Assembly (NCBI GenBank): GCA_027315105.1
Contig: DAHUYP010000008.1
Coordinates: 1 to 64,000 of the forward strand
From: Gammaproteobacteria bacterium
GTDB taxonomy: Bacteria; Pseudomonadota; Gammaproteobacteria; Steroidobacterales; Steroidobacteraceae
Length of the DNA: 64,000 nucleotides
Direction of reading: 5' to 3'
The notes beneath the pieces were generated by a model. It was given only the letters and a program-made list of their open reading frames with translations, was not told the DNA's origin and ran no database searches. Position numbers and translations under genes: made by a program. Shown here piece by piece: positions 49,595-60,161 of this stretch. The stretch's first letter is position 1. The number at the start of each line of letters is the position of its first letter.

Positions 49595-50223
49595 TGATGG
49601 GGTCCCTCGGCACGATGCTTTCGGTCGGTCAAATTGCGCTCGATGTCCGCGATGGCATTGAGCTTGGCCTGCGCCTCCTCGAGCTGCCTGCGCAGCTTGG
49701 CGTTCTCGTCCGATTCGGCCAGCAAGCGTCGCTGCATGGCCGCGATGCGCTCTCGATCGGTGCGCAGCGCGTCGTTCTGCAAGCGATCGTTGTCGGCCGC
49801 CAGACCGAGCTCGCGGTCGAGCTGCGCGAGCTGCACCAGCGTCACGGCGCGTTCAACCGGCACCAGGGTTTCCGGTTGCGCGGCCAGCTCGCGCAGCAGG
49901 GTCTGTGCGAGGGCAGGGTCGCGTCCGGGGTGCCCCGGCGTCGCCAGCAGCAGAGCATAGCGCAGTTGCGCTGCGCCTTGTGGCGAGCGTGTATAGGTCG
50001 CCCGAGCCGCGGCCAGGATCTCCGCCTGCTCGGCCGGAGGCGATTGAACCAGGCGCTGCATGCCCTGGAAAGTGCTGGCGAGCAGCAGCGCAGCGGTGGT
50101 GTCGCGATCCTCGGCGGCGTTTTCGCCGCGCTGCGCGGGCAGCGACGCATGGCGCCCGATGAGCGGGAACGCATCGCAACCGCACAGCATGAACGCCAGC
50201 ACGAGGCAGCTGCTACGCCGCAT
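49591..50223 (-). CDS. Predicted lipoprotein, QseG-like
   Basis: Lipobox MLCGC, C-terminal coiled coil, between HK and RR genes. Confidence 0.6.
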
Positions 50224-51679
50224 CGGCCTGCTTCTTGGAGTCCGCCGGCGGCGCGACGCGCAGCGGCATACGGATGCGAAAATGTGCGCCCGGGAACTCG
50301 CCGTCGACGATCTCCACGGTGCCCTGGTGAACGTGGACGAATTCGTTCACGACCGACAGCCCGATCCCCGTGCCCTTGACGTGGCCGCCGGGGGCGCGGC
50401 CGGTATAGAAGGCTTCGAAGATGCGGGCCCGATCCTGGGCGGGAATCCCGGGTCCGGTATCGGCCATCTCGAGCACCAGCTCGTCACCGCGGGCGGCCGC
50501 ACGCAGATAGATGATGCCGCCGCGCGGCGAGTATTTGATGGCGTTGGACAGCAGGTTCTCCAGTATCAGGCGAATCTTGCCGCGATCGGCGGCCAGTGTG
50601 ACGTCGTCCACCAGCACGTCGAGCCGCACTCGCTGCGATACCAGCGTCAGCTGTTGGTTCTCGAGCACCTGCTTGACCACGGGCCGCAGGCGGAATTCGG
50701 AGATCTCCAGTCCGGTGCTGTTGCTCTGCCAGGCGCTGAAGCTCAATAGGTTCTCGATCAGGCGCTGCAGCTTGATGCCATTGTCGTGCAGAATCGCCGT
50801 CACTTCGCGCTGTCCCGAATCCAGCTGCCCGACGGCGCCGTCCATCAGCAGCTCGGTGCCCTCGCGGATGTTGGCCAGCGGCGTCTTGAGCTCGTGCGAC
50901 ATGTGGCGCAGGAATCGATTGCGCTCCTGCGCCAGCTCGAGCAGCCGATGGCGCAGCCATTCGAGCTGATGCCCGAGGCGCTCCAGGTCGACCGGCCCGG
51001 TGACGACGATATCGTGAGAGAAATTGCCGCGGCCGAGCTCGCCGATGGCGCGATCGATCTGCCGCAGCGGACGGCTCAGGCGCAGCGCGAACAGCAGCAC
51101 CACGATCAGCACCAGCGGCAACAGCAGCGCCGACTCGAGAAACAGCTGCCGGCGGGCCTTGTCGATGTGAGTCTGCAGGGCGGCGACGTCGGCGTCGATC
51201 TGCCGGTTGTTGATCGCCGCCGCGCCGCTGGCGAGATCGCCCAGGCTCACGAACGACTGCGTCAGCTCGGCCGACTGGCCGGCGGGCGGATGCTCCCGCA
51301 GCACCAGCGCCCGGATCTGGTCCTGCACGTCGCTCAGGCGCTCGAGCTGCTCGCGCGCCGGCGGCGCGCGCAGCTCGCGGCGCAAAGCGGCGACGATGCC
51401 GCTCAGCCGCGCGTCATTTTCCCTGAAAGCCGCCAGGACCGGGGCGCCGCCCAGCACCTGATAGAGCCGCGCGGAACGCTCGAGGCTCGCAATCTGCGCG
51501 TACAGGTCCTGCGACAGGCGGGTGGTCTGCACGCTGTCGGCCACCAGTTGCTGGCTGGTAGCGGCCATGTGTCGCATCTGCACGGTCGCATTGAGAATCG
51601 CCAGCAGCAGCGGTCCGGCCAGGATGCCCAGACCCAGCAGCAGAAAGCCGTTCAGTGACTTGGGGAGCAACCAGCGCAT
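50213..51679 (-). CDS. glrK: Sensor histidine kinase (GlrK/QseE-like)
   Basis: Two TM segments, HAMP, HMSHELKTPLANIREGTELL H-box, NLLSNAIKYSPRGG, DTGPGIPAQDRARIFEAFY. Confidence 0.87.
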   Translation of the reverse strand: MRWLLPKSLNGFLLLGLGILAGPLLLAILNATVQMRHMAATSQQLVADSVQTTRLSQDLYAQIASLERSARLYQVLGGAPVLAAFRENDARLSGIVAALRRELRAPPAREQLERLSDVQDQIRALVLREHPPAGQSAELTQSFVSLGDLASGAAAINNRQIDADVAALQTHIDKARRQLFLESALLLPLVLIVVLLFALRLSRPLRQIDRAIGELGRGNFSHDIVVTGPVDLERLGHQLEWLRHRLLELAQERNRFLRHMSHELKTPLANIREGTELLMDGAVGQLDSGQREVTAILHDNGIKLQRLIENLLSFSAWQSNSTGLEISEFRLRPVVKQVLENQQLTLVSQRVRLDVLVDDVTLAADRGKIRLILENLLSNAIKYSPRGGIIYLRAAARGDELVLEMADTGPGIPAQDRARIFEAFYTGRAPGGHVKGTGIGLSVVNEFVHVHQGTVEIVDGEFPGAHFRIRMPLRVAPPADSKKQADAA

Positions 51680-51787
51680 CGAACCATTCTAAGCCACCGC
51701 GTCCGCGGCTGCTGCGCGGCAGGCCCCGGACCGTGATGCGAATCGAGCCTGCCGCGCGTCCTGTCGCATGGATCGTACATGCTCCGC

Positions 51788-52831
51788 CTACCACGGCGCG
51801 CGCAGCAATTGGCGCTCCCAGCGCAGCGAGCTGTCGACGATCAGGTCCAGATCGTCGAGCTTTGGCGACCAGCCGAGTTGTGCACGGATGCGGTCCGCGC
51901 GGGCGACCAGCGTCGGCGGATCGCCGTCGCGCCGCGGCTCTTCCTTGATCGTTAGCGCCTGGCCGGCGACGCGCCGCACGCTGTCGAGCACCTCGCGTAC
52001 GCTGTGGCCGTGGCCGTAGCCGCAATTGCACACTGCCGATGGGCCGCCGCGGCGCAGATAGTCGAGCGCGTCCACGTGGGCGCGCGCCAGGTCCTCGACA
52101 TGGATGTAGTCGCGCACCCCGGTACCGTCCGGCGTGTCGTAGTCGGTGCCATAGATCGACACGTGCGCGCGCCTGCCGACCACGGCTTCGCATGCCACCT
52201 TGATCAACAGCGTTGCCTGGCGCGTCGACTGGCCGATGCGGCCCTGCGGGTCGGACCCGGCAACATTGAAATAGCGCAGGCTCACGTAGCGCAGTTCGCT
52301 GGCGGCGGCCAGATCGCGCAGGATCCACTCGGACATCAATTTCGACGTGCCGTACGGATTGATGGGGCTGAGCGGCATGTCTTCGCTGGCGAAGCCGCCG
52401 GCCGGGATGCCGTACACTGCGGCAGTGGACGAGAACACCAGCTGCCGTACCTCCTGCTGCAGGCAGACCTGCAGCAGGTTGCGCGTCGTGCAGGTGTTGT
52501 TGCCGTAGTATTTGAGCGGCTCGCGCACGGATTCCGGGACCACCGTATGGGCGGCGAAGTGCATGACCGTGTCGACAGCGTGCTCGCGGACCAGGTGTTC
52601 GAGCAGCGCCCGGTCGCCGGCGTCGCCGACGATCAGCGGCGCATCGCGCACCGCCTGCCGAAAGCCGGTGGACAGATTGTCGAGCGCCACGACGCGCTCG
52701 CCGCGAGAGCGCAGCTGCAGCAGCACGTGGCTGCCGATATAGCCGGCACCGCCGGTGACCAGGATCGACCTTCGTGACACGGCGGCGGCACCTCTTATGC
52801 TAAATCGATGATTCATAAATGATAACTGCAA
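51788..52831 (-). CDS. galE: UDP-glucose 4-epimerase
   Basis: ILVTGGAGYIGSHVLLQL, NPYGTSKLMSEWIL, TPDGTGVRDYIHVEDLARAHV. Confidence 0.93.
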   Translation of the reverse strand: MQLSFMNHRFSIRGAAAVSRRSILVTGGAGYIGSHVLLQLRSRGERVVALDNLSTGFRQAVRDAPLIVGDAGDRALLEHLVREHAVDTVMHFAAHTVVPESVREPLKYYGNNTCTTRNLLQVCLQQEVRQLVFSSTAAVYGIPAGGFASEDMPLSPINPYGTSKLMSEWILRDLAAASELRYVSLRYFNVAGSDPQGRIGQSTRQATLLIKVACEAVVGRRAHVSIYGTDYDTPDGTGVRDYIHVEDLARAHVDALDYLRRGGPSAVCNCGYGHGHSVREVLDSVRRVAGQALTIKEEPRRDGDPPTLVARADRIRAQLGWSPKLDDLDLIVDSSLRWERQLLRAPW

Positions 52832-52861
52832 TCGAAGTCGTCGTCTGCGCAGTCACCGGCG

Positions 52862-53908
52862 ATGTGCACTGAGCCGCGTCACGACGGTGCACCGCCGCGG
52901 GGCAAGGGCGGGGCCGGCGCCGGGCAGGCCGCGCCGTTCGCGACGCTGACCCCGGACGCGGTGCTCGATGCCGCGGAGGCGCTCGGACTGGCGCCCGATG
53001 GGCGCCTGTTCGCGCTCAACAGCTACGAGAACCGGGTCTATCGGCTCGGGCGGGACGATGGCGAGCCGGTGGTGCTGAAGTTCTACCGCGCCGGGCGCTG
53101 GTCGGATGCGCAGATCCTCGAGGAACACGCGTTCGCCGCCGAGCTGGCGGCGCAGGAGATCCCGGTCGCGGCGCCACTCGTGATCGCCGGCTCGACGCTG
53201 CATCGGCATCACGAGTTCCGCCTGGCGGCATTCCCGCTCTGCGCCGGCACGGCTCCGGAGCTCGATCGGCCCGGAGCCCGGGAGCTGCTCGGCCGCACGA
53301 TCGCGCGCATTCACGCGGTCGGGGCTCGGCGGGCGTTTGCCCATCGGCCGGCGCTCGACGGCGAGCAACTCGGGGGGCGCGCGCGCGCGCGCCTGCTGCG
53401 CTCGCCGCTGCTGCCCGAGCACATGCGTCAACGCTATGCCGAGACCAGCGCCGCGCTGGTGCGCGGGATCGCGGCCCTGTTTGCCGAGGCTGCGCCCTTG
53501 TCGATGATCCGGCTGCACGGCGACTGTCACCTCGGCAACATCCTGTGGCAGTCGCGCGGTCCGCTGATCGTCGATCTGGACGATTGCCTGACCGGACCGC
53601 GGATGCAGGACCTGTGGATGTTCCTGTCCGGTAATGCCGACGAGCAGCAGCGGCAGTGGATGCAGATCCTGGAAGGCTACGATCAGTTCGCCGCGCTCGA
53701 CTTCCGCGAATGGCGGCTGCTCGAGGCGTTGCGCGCGGTACGCATGCTCAACCACGCCGCATGGGTGGCGGAGCGCTGGGCCGATCCGGCGTTTCCGCGT
53801 GCCTTTCCCTGGGCCGGCGAGGCGCGCTTCTGGGAAGGCTACGTGGGCGATCTCATGCAGCAATGCCAGGTACTGGAGGAGCCGCCGTCGCTGCTGCGAG
53901 CGCGCTGA
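52862..53908 (+). CDS. srkA: Stress response kinase A-like (YihE/SrkA) protein kinase
   Basis: LNSYENRVYRLG, VLKFYRAGRWSDAQILEEH, LHGDCHLGNILW, VDLDDCLTGPRMQDLWMF. Confidence 0.88.
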   Translation: MCTEPRHDGAPPRGKGGAGAGQAAPFATLTPDAVLDAAEALGLAPDGRLFALNSYENRVYRLGRDDGEPVVLKFYRAGRWSDAQILEEHAFAAELAAQEIPVAAPLVIAGSTLHRHHEFRLAAFPLCAGTAPELDRPGARELLGRTIARIHAVGARRAFAHRPALDGEQLGGRARARLLRSPLLPEHMRQRYAETSAALVRGIAALFAEAAPLSMIRLHGDCHLGNILWQSRGPLIVDLDDCLTGPRMQDLWMFLSGNADEQQRQWMQILEGYDQFAALDFREWRLLEALRAVRMLNHAAWVAERWADPAFPRAFPWAGEARFWEGYVGDLMQQCQVLEEPPSLLRAR

Positions 53909-53941
53909 GCCGCTTCCGGACCCCGCCCGGGACCTGTGATA

Positions 53942-54502
53942 ATGTCGGCAGCGATGCAATGGACAGCGACGGGTAGGACGGGCGTGGCACGGGGTTCGAG
54001 TGCGGTGGCCGCCGTGGCGCTGATCGCCGCGCTTGCGGCCTGCGGCCGCTCGACCTCGCCGGATGCCGCGCACGCGGGCCAGGCGGCGGCTGCCGCGGCC
54101 AGGACCGCGCCCAGGTCGAGCGATAGCGTCGACCCCGATATGGTGTCGGCCGTCAGCCCCGGCGGTTCGACGACCCCGATCGGCATGAAATTCCGGCTCC
54201 AGGCCAGACCGGTGGTCGGCAGCCCGCTGCGCATCACGGTGGCGCTGATTCCGGCCACCAACGTCGAGATCACCCACATTCACGCCGAATTTCAGCCCAG
54301 CGAGGGCTTGCAACTTCAGTCTGGGCGCACGCTGGATATCAACGACCCGCGTTCCGGGGTCGCCTTCGAGCAGGAGGTGACCGTGCTGCCCCAGCAATCC
54401 GGCGTCCTGAGCCTCGGTGCCACGGTGGTCGTGGACCAGGACAGCGGCTCGATCGCGCGCACCTACACCATCCCGCTGATCGCCCGCGACGGCACCCCCT
54501 GA
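53942..54502 (+). CDS. Hypothetical lipoprotein
   Basis: LIAALAAC lipobox, beta-rich C-terminus; start uncertain. Confidence 0.6.
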   Translation: MSAAMQWTATGRTGVARGSSAVAAVALIAALAACGRSTSPDAAHAGQAAAAAARTAPRSSDSVDPDMVSAVSPGGSTTPIGMKFRLQARPVVGSPLRITVALIPATNVEITHIHAEFQPSEGLQLQSGRTLDINDPRSGVAFEQEVTVLPQQSGVLSLGATVVVDQDSGSIARTYTIPLIARDGTP

Positions 54503-54532
54503 GGCGCACCGGCCCGCAGCCGGCGCCTCGCT

Positions 54533-57500
54533 TTGACAGAAATCGGTACTGCTTCACACGGGTCCGGGATGCTGCTTCGTATGATGCAGGCAGTCCTGCC
54601 GAATCATTACGTTATGTCGCACGAGCCGGTGGCAATCGAGGCCGTTCCGATCCTGCAGCCGCTGCCGTTGCCGCTGCGGCGGCAGTCACCGGCCATGCGG
54701 GAGCTGCATGCGCGCCTGCGCGAGCAGCTGGAGCAGTCGCGCCTCGGCAATGGCGGTGAGCTGGATCTGGCGCGGCTGCTGTCGCTGATCAGCGACCATT
54801 ACCAGCAGATCGATGATGAGCGCCGCGGGATCGTGCGCTCGATGCAGCTCATCGCCGATGAGGCGCGCTCCTTCGGCGAGGGCCTCGCCGGCGCGGACAC
54901 GGGGCACCTGCAGGCGATCCTCGACCACATCAAGGACGTGGTGATCTCGGTCACCGCCGATGGGGCCGTCAAGATCTTCAACCCGACGGGCGAGCGCGTG
55001 TTCGGCTATTCGCGCTCGGAAATCATGGGCCAGTCGATCACCCGCCTGCTGCCCGATCTGGCGGTACACGGCTCGATCGAGCAGGGTCTGCGCGCGCTCG
55101 CGTTCCGGGTCGAGGCCGACCGCGGCGACCTGCGGCCGCGCGAATGCGAGGCCCGGCACAAGGACGGACATTCCTTTTCGGCCGAGCTGATCGCCAGTCG
55201 CGTGCGCATCGAGCGTCGCGATGTCTACGTGATCTGTCTGCGCGACACCAGCGAGCGCATACGCGCCGAGCAGGCGTTGCGCGACAGCGAGGCGCGCTAC
55301 CGTACCCTGGTCGAGAGCGCGCCGGAAATGATCGTGCTGCTCGACCGCGAATCCGGTCACTACGTCGACGCCAACGAAAACGCGCTGCGATTCTTCGGTG
55401 TTCGGCGCGAGCGGCTGCCCGAGCTCACGCCGGCGGATCTGTCCGCGCCGCTGCAGGCGCATGGCGAGCAGGCCTCGCAGCTGTTCGCCGGTCTGAGCGC
55501 GCGCGCCGCCGCGGGGCAGCCGCAGGAATTCGAGTGGCTGCACCGTGATGCCGCGGGCGAGCAGGTCGAGACCGAGGTGCGCCTGATGGTGCTGCCGGGG
55601 GCCAGTGGCCTGCTGCGCGCGAGCATCACCGACATCACCGCACGGCGGCGGGCCGAGAAGATCACGGCCGGCGAGCGCGATGTGTTCGAGCGCATCGCCG
55701 CCGACGCGGCCCTGCCGGCGGTGCTGGAATCGATCGTCGAACTGATCGAATCGATCAACGGCAGCTTCACCGCGGCGATCAGCCGCCTCGGGCCGGAAGG
55801 CCAGGGTTTCGTCGAAGTCGTCGGCAAACGCCTGCCGGCGCGCTGGCGTGCGGTCGAGGAGCGCATGCCGATCGATATCCGCAACGGCTCGAGCGCCGCC
55901 GCGGTCTATCTCGGCCGGCAGGTGCTGGCCGCGGATATCGAGCGCGATGCTTTCTGGCAGCGCCGACGCGAGCTGGCGCTGAGCGCCGGATTCAAGGCCG
56001 CCTGGGCGGTGCCGATCAAGGCCGCCAGCGGGCGCGTGCTCGGCGCGGTGACCGTCTATCGGCCGGCGATCGGCGCGCCGCAGCCACGCGACCTGGACCT
56101 CATGGTGCATGCCGCGCGGCTGACCGGAATCGCGATCGAACGTCGGCGCGCCGAGCAGGCGCTGCGGGCCAGCGAAGCCAAGTTTCGCCGGCTCTACGAG
56201 CGCGTGCTCGAGGGTGTCTATCAGTGCGCGCCGGACGGCCGCCTGCTGGAGGTGAATCCGGCGTTCGTCAAGATGCTCGGCTACGGCAGCGCCGAGGAGA
56301 TCTACGCACTGCCCGGCATCGCGATGCTGTATCGCAATCCCGCCGAGCGCGCCGAGTTCGAGCGCGCTCTGGAATCGCAGGGGGAGATTCACAACGCCGA
56401 GTTCGTACTGCGCTGCCGCGACGGCTCGGAGGTCGTGGTGCTCGAGAGCGCCCGGGTGGTGCACGACGAGGAGCATCGCATCGTCGCCTACGAGGGCACG
56501 ATGGCGAACATCAGCGCCCGCAAGCGCGCCGAACAGGCGATGTTCGCCGAGAAGGAGCGGGCACAGGTGACGCTGCAGTCGATCGGCGACGCCGTCATCA
56601 CGACCGACCGCGATGGCCGCATCGACTACATGAATCCGGTGGCCGAGCAGCTGTGCGGCTGGGCCGGCCCGCAGGCCCGGGGCGAGAAGCTCGGCACGGT
56701 GCTGCGGCTGCTCGATGAAGTGAACCACCGCGAGCTGGAGAATCCGCTGGTGCGATGCCTGCGGGAGGGCCAGCTGGTGCATTTTGCCGAGCACAGCGTG
56801 CTGCAGAACCGCCTCGGGCAGGAAATCGAGATCGAGGACTCGGCGGCCCCGATCCGTGACCGCAGCGGCGAGATCGTCGGTGCGGTGGTGGTGTTCCGCG
56901 ACGTGACCAAGGAGCGACGGCTCAAGCGCGCCTTGTCGTACCAGGCGAGCCACGATGCGCTCACCGGCCTGATCAATCGGCGCGAGTTCGACAATCGATT
57001 GGCCGACGCGCTCCAGGCGGCGAAGGACGGCAACGGCCCGCACGCGCTGCTGTACGTGGACCTGGACCAGTTCAAGGTCGTCAACGATACCTGCGGGCAT
57101 TCCGCCGGCGACCGCCTGCTGCGCGACGTGACCGGACTGCTGCAGGCGCACGTTCGCAGCGCCGATACCATCGCGCGCCTGGGCGGCGATGAATTCGGCA
57201 TCCTGGCGCGGCACTGCAGCGTCGAGCAGGCAGCGAAGATCGCCGACAACATCCGGCAGGCGATTCGCGATTATCGATTCGTCTGGGAACACAACGGCAG
57301 CAGCATCGGCGCGAGCATCGGCGTGGTGGAGATCACTCGCGATACCGACAGCGTCGCGAGCCTGCTCAGCGCCGCCGACATCGCCTGCTACGCCGCCAAG
57401 GACGCCGGGCGCAACCGCGTGCACCTGTACGACTCGAGCGAGGTTTCCGGCCGCCACCGGGAGATGTACTGGGTCGGCCGGGTCACGCGCGCGGTGGACG

Positions 57501-58252
57501 AGGAGCGGCTCGAGATCTACTACCAGCCGATCGTGCCGACCGGCTGCGATGCGCCGGCACTGCCGGCGTTCTACGAGCTGTTGGTGCGGCTGCGCGGCGA
57601 CGATGGCGAACTGGTGATGCCGGCTGAGTTCATCCCCGCCGCCGAGCGTTACAACGTGGTCTCGCCGATCGATCGCTGGGTCGTGTGGCGCGCGGTCCAG
57701 GTGCTGCAGCGGCATGCCAGCGGCGCCGAGCCGCCCTTCCTGTTCGCGCTCAATCTCTCCGGGATGTCACTCAGCGACCGCAGCTTTCTCGACTACGTGC
57801 TGTCGCTGGTGGAGGATCCGCGCATCGCACGCGGCCTGTGCTTCGAGATCACCGAGACCGCGGTCATCACGAGCATGACGCAGGCGGTCAATTTCATGCA
57901 GGAACTGAAGAAGCGCGGCTGCCGCTTTGCCCTCGATGATTTCGGCAGCGGCCTGTCCTCGTTCCATTATCTGAAGAACCTGCCGGTCGATTTCCTCAAG
58001 ATCGATGGTCAGTTCATCGGCAAGGTCACCAGCGACGCGGTCGATCGCAGCATGGTGGAGGCGATCAGCCAGGTGGGACGCGCGCTCGGAATCGCGACCA
58101 TCGCCGAGAAGGTCGAGTCGGCCGCCGTATTCGGCGAGCTCAAGGGCCTGGGGGTGCAATTTGCGCAGGGTTATTTCATCGCCCAGCCGTGCCCGATCGA
58201 TTCCCTGGTCGCGGAGAATCCGCCGCGCGCCGGCGGCGTGGCCGCGGCCTAG
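54533..58252 (+). CDS. Multidomain PAS/GAF GGDEF-EAL c-di-GMP signalling protein
   Basis: Repeated PAS motifs; RSADTIARLGGDEF (GGDEF plus RxxD I-site); ELLVR, FEITETAVI, LDDFGSGLSSFHYLKNLPVDFLKIDG, QGYFIAQP; start uncertain (54533 or 54569 or 54614). Confidence 0.93.
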   Translation: MTEIGTASHGSGMLLRMMQAVLPNHYVMSHEPVAIEAVPILQPLPLPLRRQSPAMRELHARLREQLEQSRLGNGGELDLARLLSLISDHYQQIDDERRGIVRSMQLIADEARSFGEGLAGADTGHLQAILDHIKDVVISVTADGAVKIFNPTGERVFGYSRSEIMGQSITRLLPDLAVHGSIEQGLRALAFRVEADRGDLRPRECEARHKDGHSFSAELIASRVRIERRDVYVICLRDTSERIRAEQALRDSEARYRTLVESAPEMIVLLDRESGHYVDANENALRFFGVRRERLPELTPADLSAPLQAHGEQASQLFAGLSARAAAGQPQEFEWLHRDAAGEQVETEVRLMVLPGASGLLRASITDITARRRAEKITAGERDVFERIAADAALPAVLESIVELIESINGSFTAAISRLGPEGQGFVEVVGKRLPARWRAVEERMPIDIRNGSSAAAVYLGRQVLAADIERDAFWQRRRELALSAGFKAAWAVPIKAASGRVLGAVTVYRPAIGAPQPRDLDLMVHAARLTGIAIERRRAEQALRASEAKFRRLYERVLEGVYQCAPDGRLLEVNPAFVKMLGYGSAEEIYALPGIAMLYRNPAERAEFERALESQGEIHNAEFVLRCRDGSEVVVLESARVVHDEEHRIVAYEGTMANISARKRAEQAMFAEKERAQVTLQSIGDAVITTDRDGRIDYMNPVAEQLCGWAGPQARGEKLGTVLRLLDEVNHRELENPLVRCLREGQLVHFAEHSVLQNRLGQEIEIEDSAAPIRDRSGEIVGAVVVFRDVTKERRLKRALSYQASHDALTGLINRREFDNRLADALQAAKDGNGPHALLYVDLDQFKVVNDTCGHSAGDRLLRDVTGLLQAHVRSADTIARLGGDEFGILARHCSVEQAAKIADNIRQAIRDYRFVWEHNGSSIGASIGVVEITRDTDSVASLLSAADIACYAAKDAGRNRVHLYDSSEVSGRHREMYWVGRVTRAVDEERLEIYYQPIVPTGCDAPALPAFYELLVRLRGDDGELVMPAEFIPAAERYNVVSPIDRWVVWRAVQVLQRHASGAEPPFLFALNLSGMSLSDRSFLDYVLSLVEDPRIARGLCFEITETAVITSMTQAVNFMQELKKRGCRFALDDFGSGLSSFHYLKNLPVDFLKIDGQFIGKVTSDAVDRSMVEAISQVGRALGIATIAEKVESAAVFGELKGLGVQFAQGYFIAQPCPIDSLVAENPPRAGGVAAA

Positions 58253-58322
58253 CCGTGCCGGCGCCCACGGCCGGCCGCGGTGCCGCATTAGAATGGCGCG
58301 GCAGTTCGGAAGGAGCCTTGGC

Positions 58323-58817
58323 ATGCCGATTTCGGGCGACATCTACCGACGCATAGGCCGCGCCGCCGCGGGCGCGGTGTCCGTGGTGGCCGTCGGCGAC
58401 GGCCGGAGCGAGGCCGTCATGGCACTCACCGTGTCCTCGTTTGTGACGCTGTCATTCGATCCGCCGCTGGTGATGTTTGCGATTCAGCACGCGGCCGACA
58501 GCTTTGCGTCGATGGTCGAGAGCAAGGCTTTCGGCGTGAGCCTGCTGCGCGCCGAGCAGACGGGCATCGCGCAGCGATTTGCCTGCAAGGGGCGCGACAA
58601 GACCGCCAATGCAGTATTCGATTGGGGAGAGCGCCTGGGCGTGCCATTGATACCCGAGGCTCTTGCCCAGATCGAGTGCCTGACGAATCAGATCTTCATG
58701 AGCGGCGATCATGCGATCGTGGTCGGGCTGGTGGAAGGCGCCAGGACCCGCGACGGGCAGCCGCTGCTCTACTACGCCCGGCAGTACGGCTCGTTCAGTG
58801 CCATCGGACGCGCATAG
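58323..58817 (+). CDS. Flavin reductase domain protein
   Basis: VSVVAVGDGRSEAVMALTVSSFVTLSFDPPLVMFAI; start at ATG 58323. Confidence 0.88.
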   Translation: MPISGDIYRRIGRAAAGAVSVVAVGDGRSEAVMALTVSSFVTLSFDPPLVMFAIQHAADSFASMVESKAFGVSLLRAEQTGIAQRFACKGRDKTANAVFDWGERLGVPLIPEALAQIECLTNQIFMSGDHAIVVGLVEGARTRDGQPLLYYARQYGSFSAIGRA

Positions 58818-59004
58818 CCGGCGCCAGGATCTCCCGGCCTGACAGCGCGGCGCGGACTTCAGGCGCTGCCGGGGACACGCGCCGGCAATCCGAGCTTCGG
58901 GAAGGACGTATCGATGGAGCACACGATCGTCCGCCCCGGCGTTGCGGGGCTGGTGTCGATCTATAATGGCCGAACCGACCGTCTGCCGGGAAACTCGCCT
59001 GTAA

Positions 59005-60033
59005 ATGACTCAGTTCGACTGCCGCGTCAGCGTCGCCCCGATGATGGACTGGACCGATCGGCACTGCCGCTTCTTCCTGCGCGGCTTCTCGCCGGCCGTG
59101 CGTCTGTACACGGAAATGATCACCGCAGCCGCCGTCGTCCACGGCGATCAGGAGCGGCTGCTGCGCTTCTCGCCCGAGGAGCGCCCGCTGGCGCTGCAGC
59201 TCGGTGGCAGCGATCCGGCATTGCTGGCGGCGGCGGCGGCCGCCGGTGAGGGCGCCGGCTACGACGAGATCAATCTCAACTGCGGCTGCCCGAGCGATCG
59301 GGTGCACGCCGGGGCCTTCGGTGCGTGCCTGATGCAGCAGCCTGCGCAGGTCGCCGCCTGCGTCGCAGCCATGCTCGGCGCGGTGAGGATTCCGGTGAGC
59401 GTGAAGATGCGCGTCGGGGTGGTGGGCGGAGCCGGCGCTCGCGCGCAGGTGGGGCACTATGACGAGCAGGACTACGAGCGGCTGCGGCATTTTACCGCAA
59501 CCGTGTCCGAGGCCGGCTGCACGTGCTTCATCGTGCACGCCCGCAAGGCCGTGCTCGGCGGACTGTCGCCGCGCGAGAACCGCGAGGTTCCGCCGCTGCG
59601 CTTCGACGTGGTGCAACGGCTCAAGGGCGAGTTCCCGCAGCTGTCGATCGGCGTCAACGGCGGCCTGCGCACCGTGGCTCAATGTCGCGACGCCTTGCGC
59701 TGGTCGGACGGCGTGATGCTCGGGCGCGAGGCCTATCATCGGCCCATGGTGCTCGCGCAGCTTCACCAGGAAGTATTCGACGACGGCTGGTGCTGCCCTC
59801 CGGCAGGCGCGCAGCTCGAGCGCATGGCCGCGTATGCCGAGCGCGAAGTGGCGGCCGGCGAGCGCCTGGGGGCGATTACGCGCCATATGCTGGGTCTGTA
59901 CGCCGGACAGCCGGGCGCGCGCCGCTACCGGCGCTGGCTCTCGCAGGGCCAGAGCGAGGCGCCGCCGGCGGCGCTCGCGGGGGGCGAGGCTGCTCGGCTG
60001 CTGCGTGACGCGGCCGCGCTGTGCGCGGCCTAG
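59005..60033 (+). CDS. dusA: tRNA-dihydrouridine synthase A
   Basis: VAPMMDWTDRHCRFFLR, LQLGGSDPALLAAAA, NLNCGCPSDRVHAGAFGACLM, HARKAVLGGLSPRENREVPPL. Confidence 0.94.
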   Translation: MTQFDCRVSVAPMMDWTDRHCRFFLRGFSPAVRLYTEMITAAAVVHGDQERLLRFSPEERPLALQLGGSDPALLAAAAAAGEGAGYDEINLNCGCPSDRVHAGAFGACLMQQPAQVAACVAAMLGAVRIPVSVKMRVGVVGGAGARAQVGHYDEQDYERLRHFTATVSEAGCTCFIVHARKAVLGGLSPRENREVPPLRFDVVQRLKGEFPQLSIGVNGGLRTVAQCRDALRWSDGVMLGREAYHRPMVLAQLHQEVFDDGWCCPPAGAQLERMAAYAEREVAAGERLGAITRHMLGLYAGQPGARRYRRWLSQGQSEAPPAALAGGEAARLLRDAAALCAA

Positions 60034-60085
60034 CGGCACGCGCGGCGGGCCGACGAGCCCTCATAGCCGTTCCGCGACGCTCGCG

Positions 60086-60091
60086 TATAAT
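60086..60091 (+). promoter_or_regulatory. Possible -10 element (TATAAT) upstream of the cyclase-FHA gene
   Basis: Exact TATAAT in the dusA-cyclase gap; no convincing -35. Confidence 0.3.
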
Positions 60092-60161
60092 CTTCCGCAG
60101 CGCCGACTTAATGGGCTTTCCGCCAATGCTTCACAGCTCCTTCAAGTAACATCCGGAAAGC

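Noticed and set aside
54686-57715. 1009-aa antisense ORF
   Set aside because: Antisense shadow of the PAS-GGDEF-EAL gene in GC-rich DNA; no recognisable domains on this strand.
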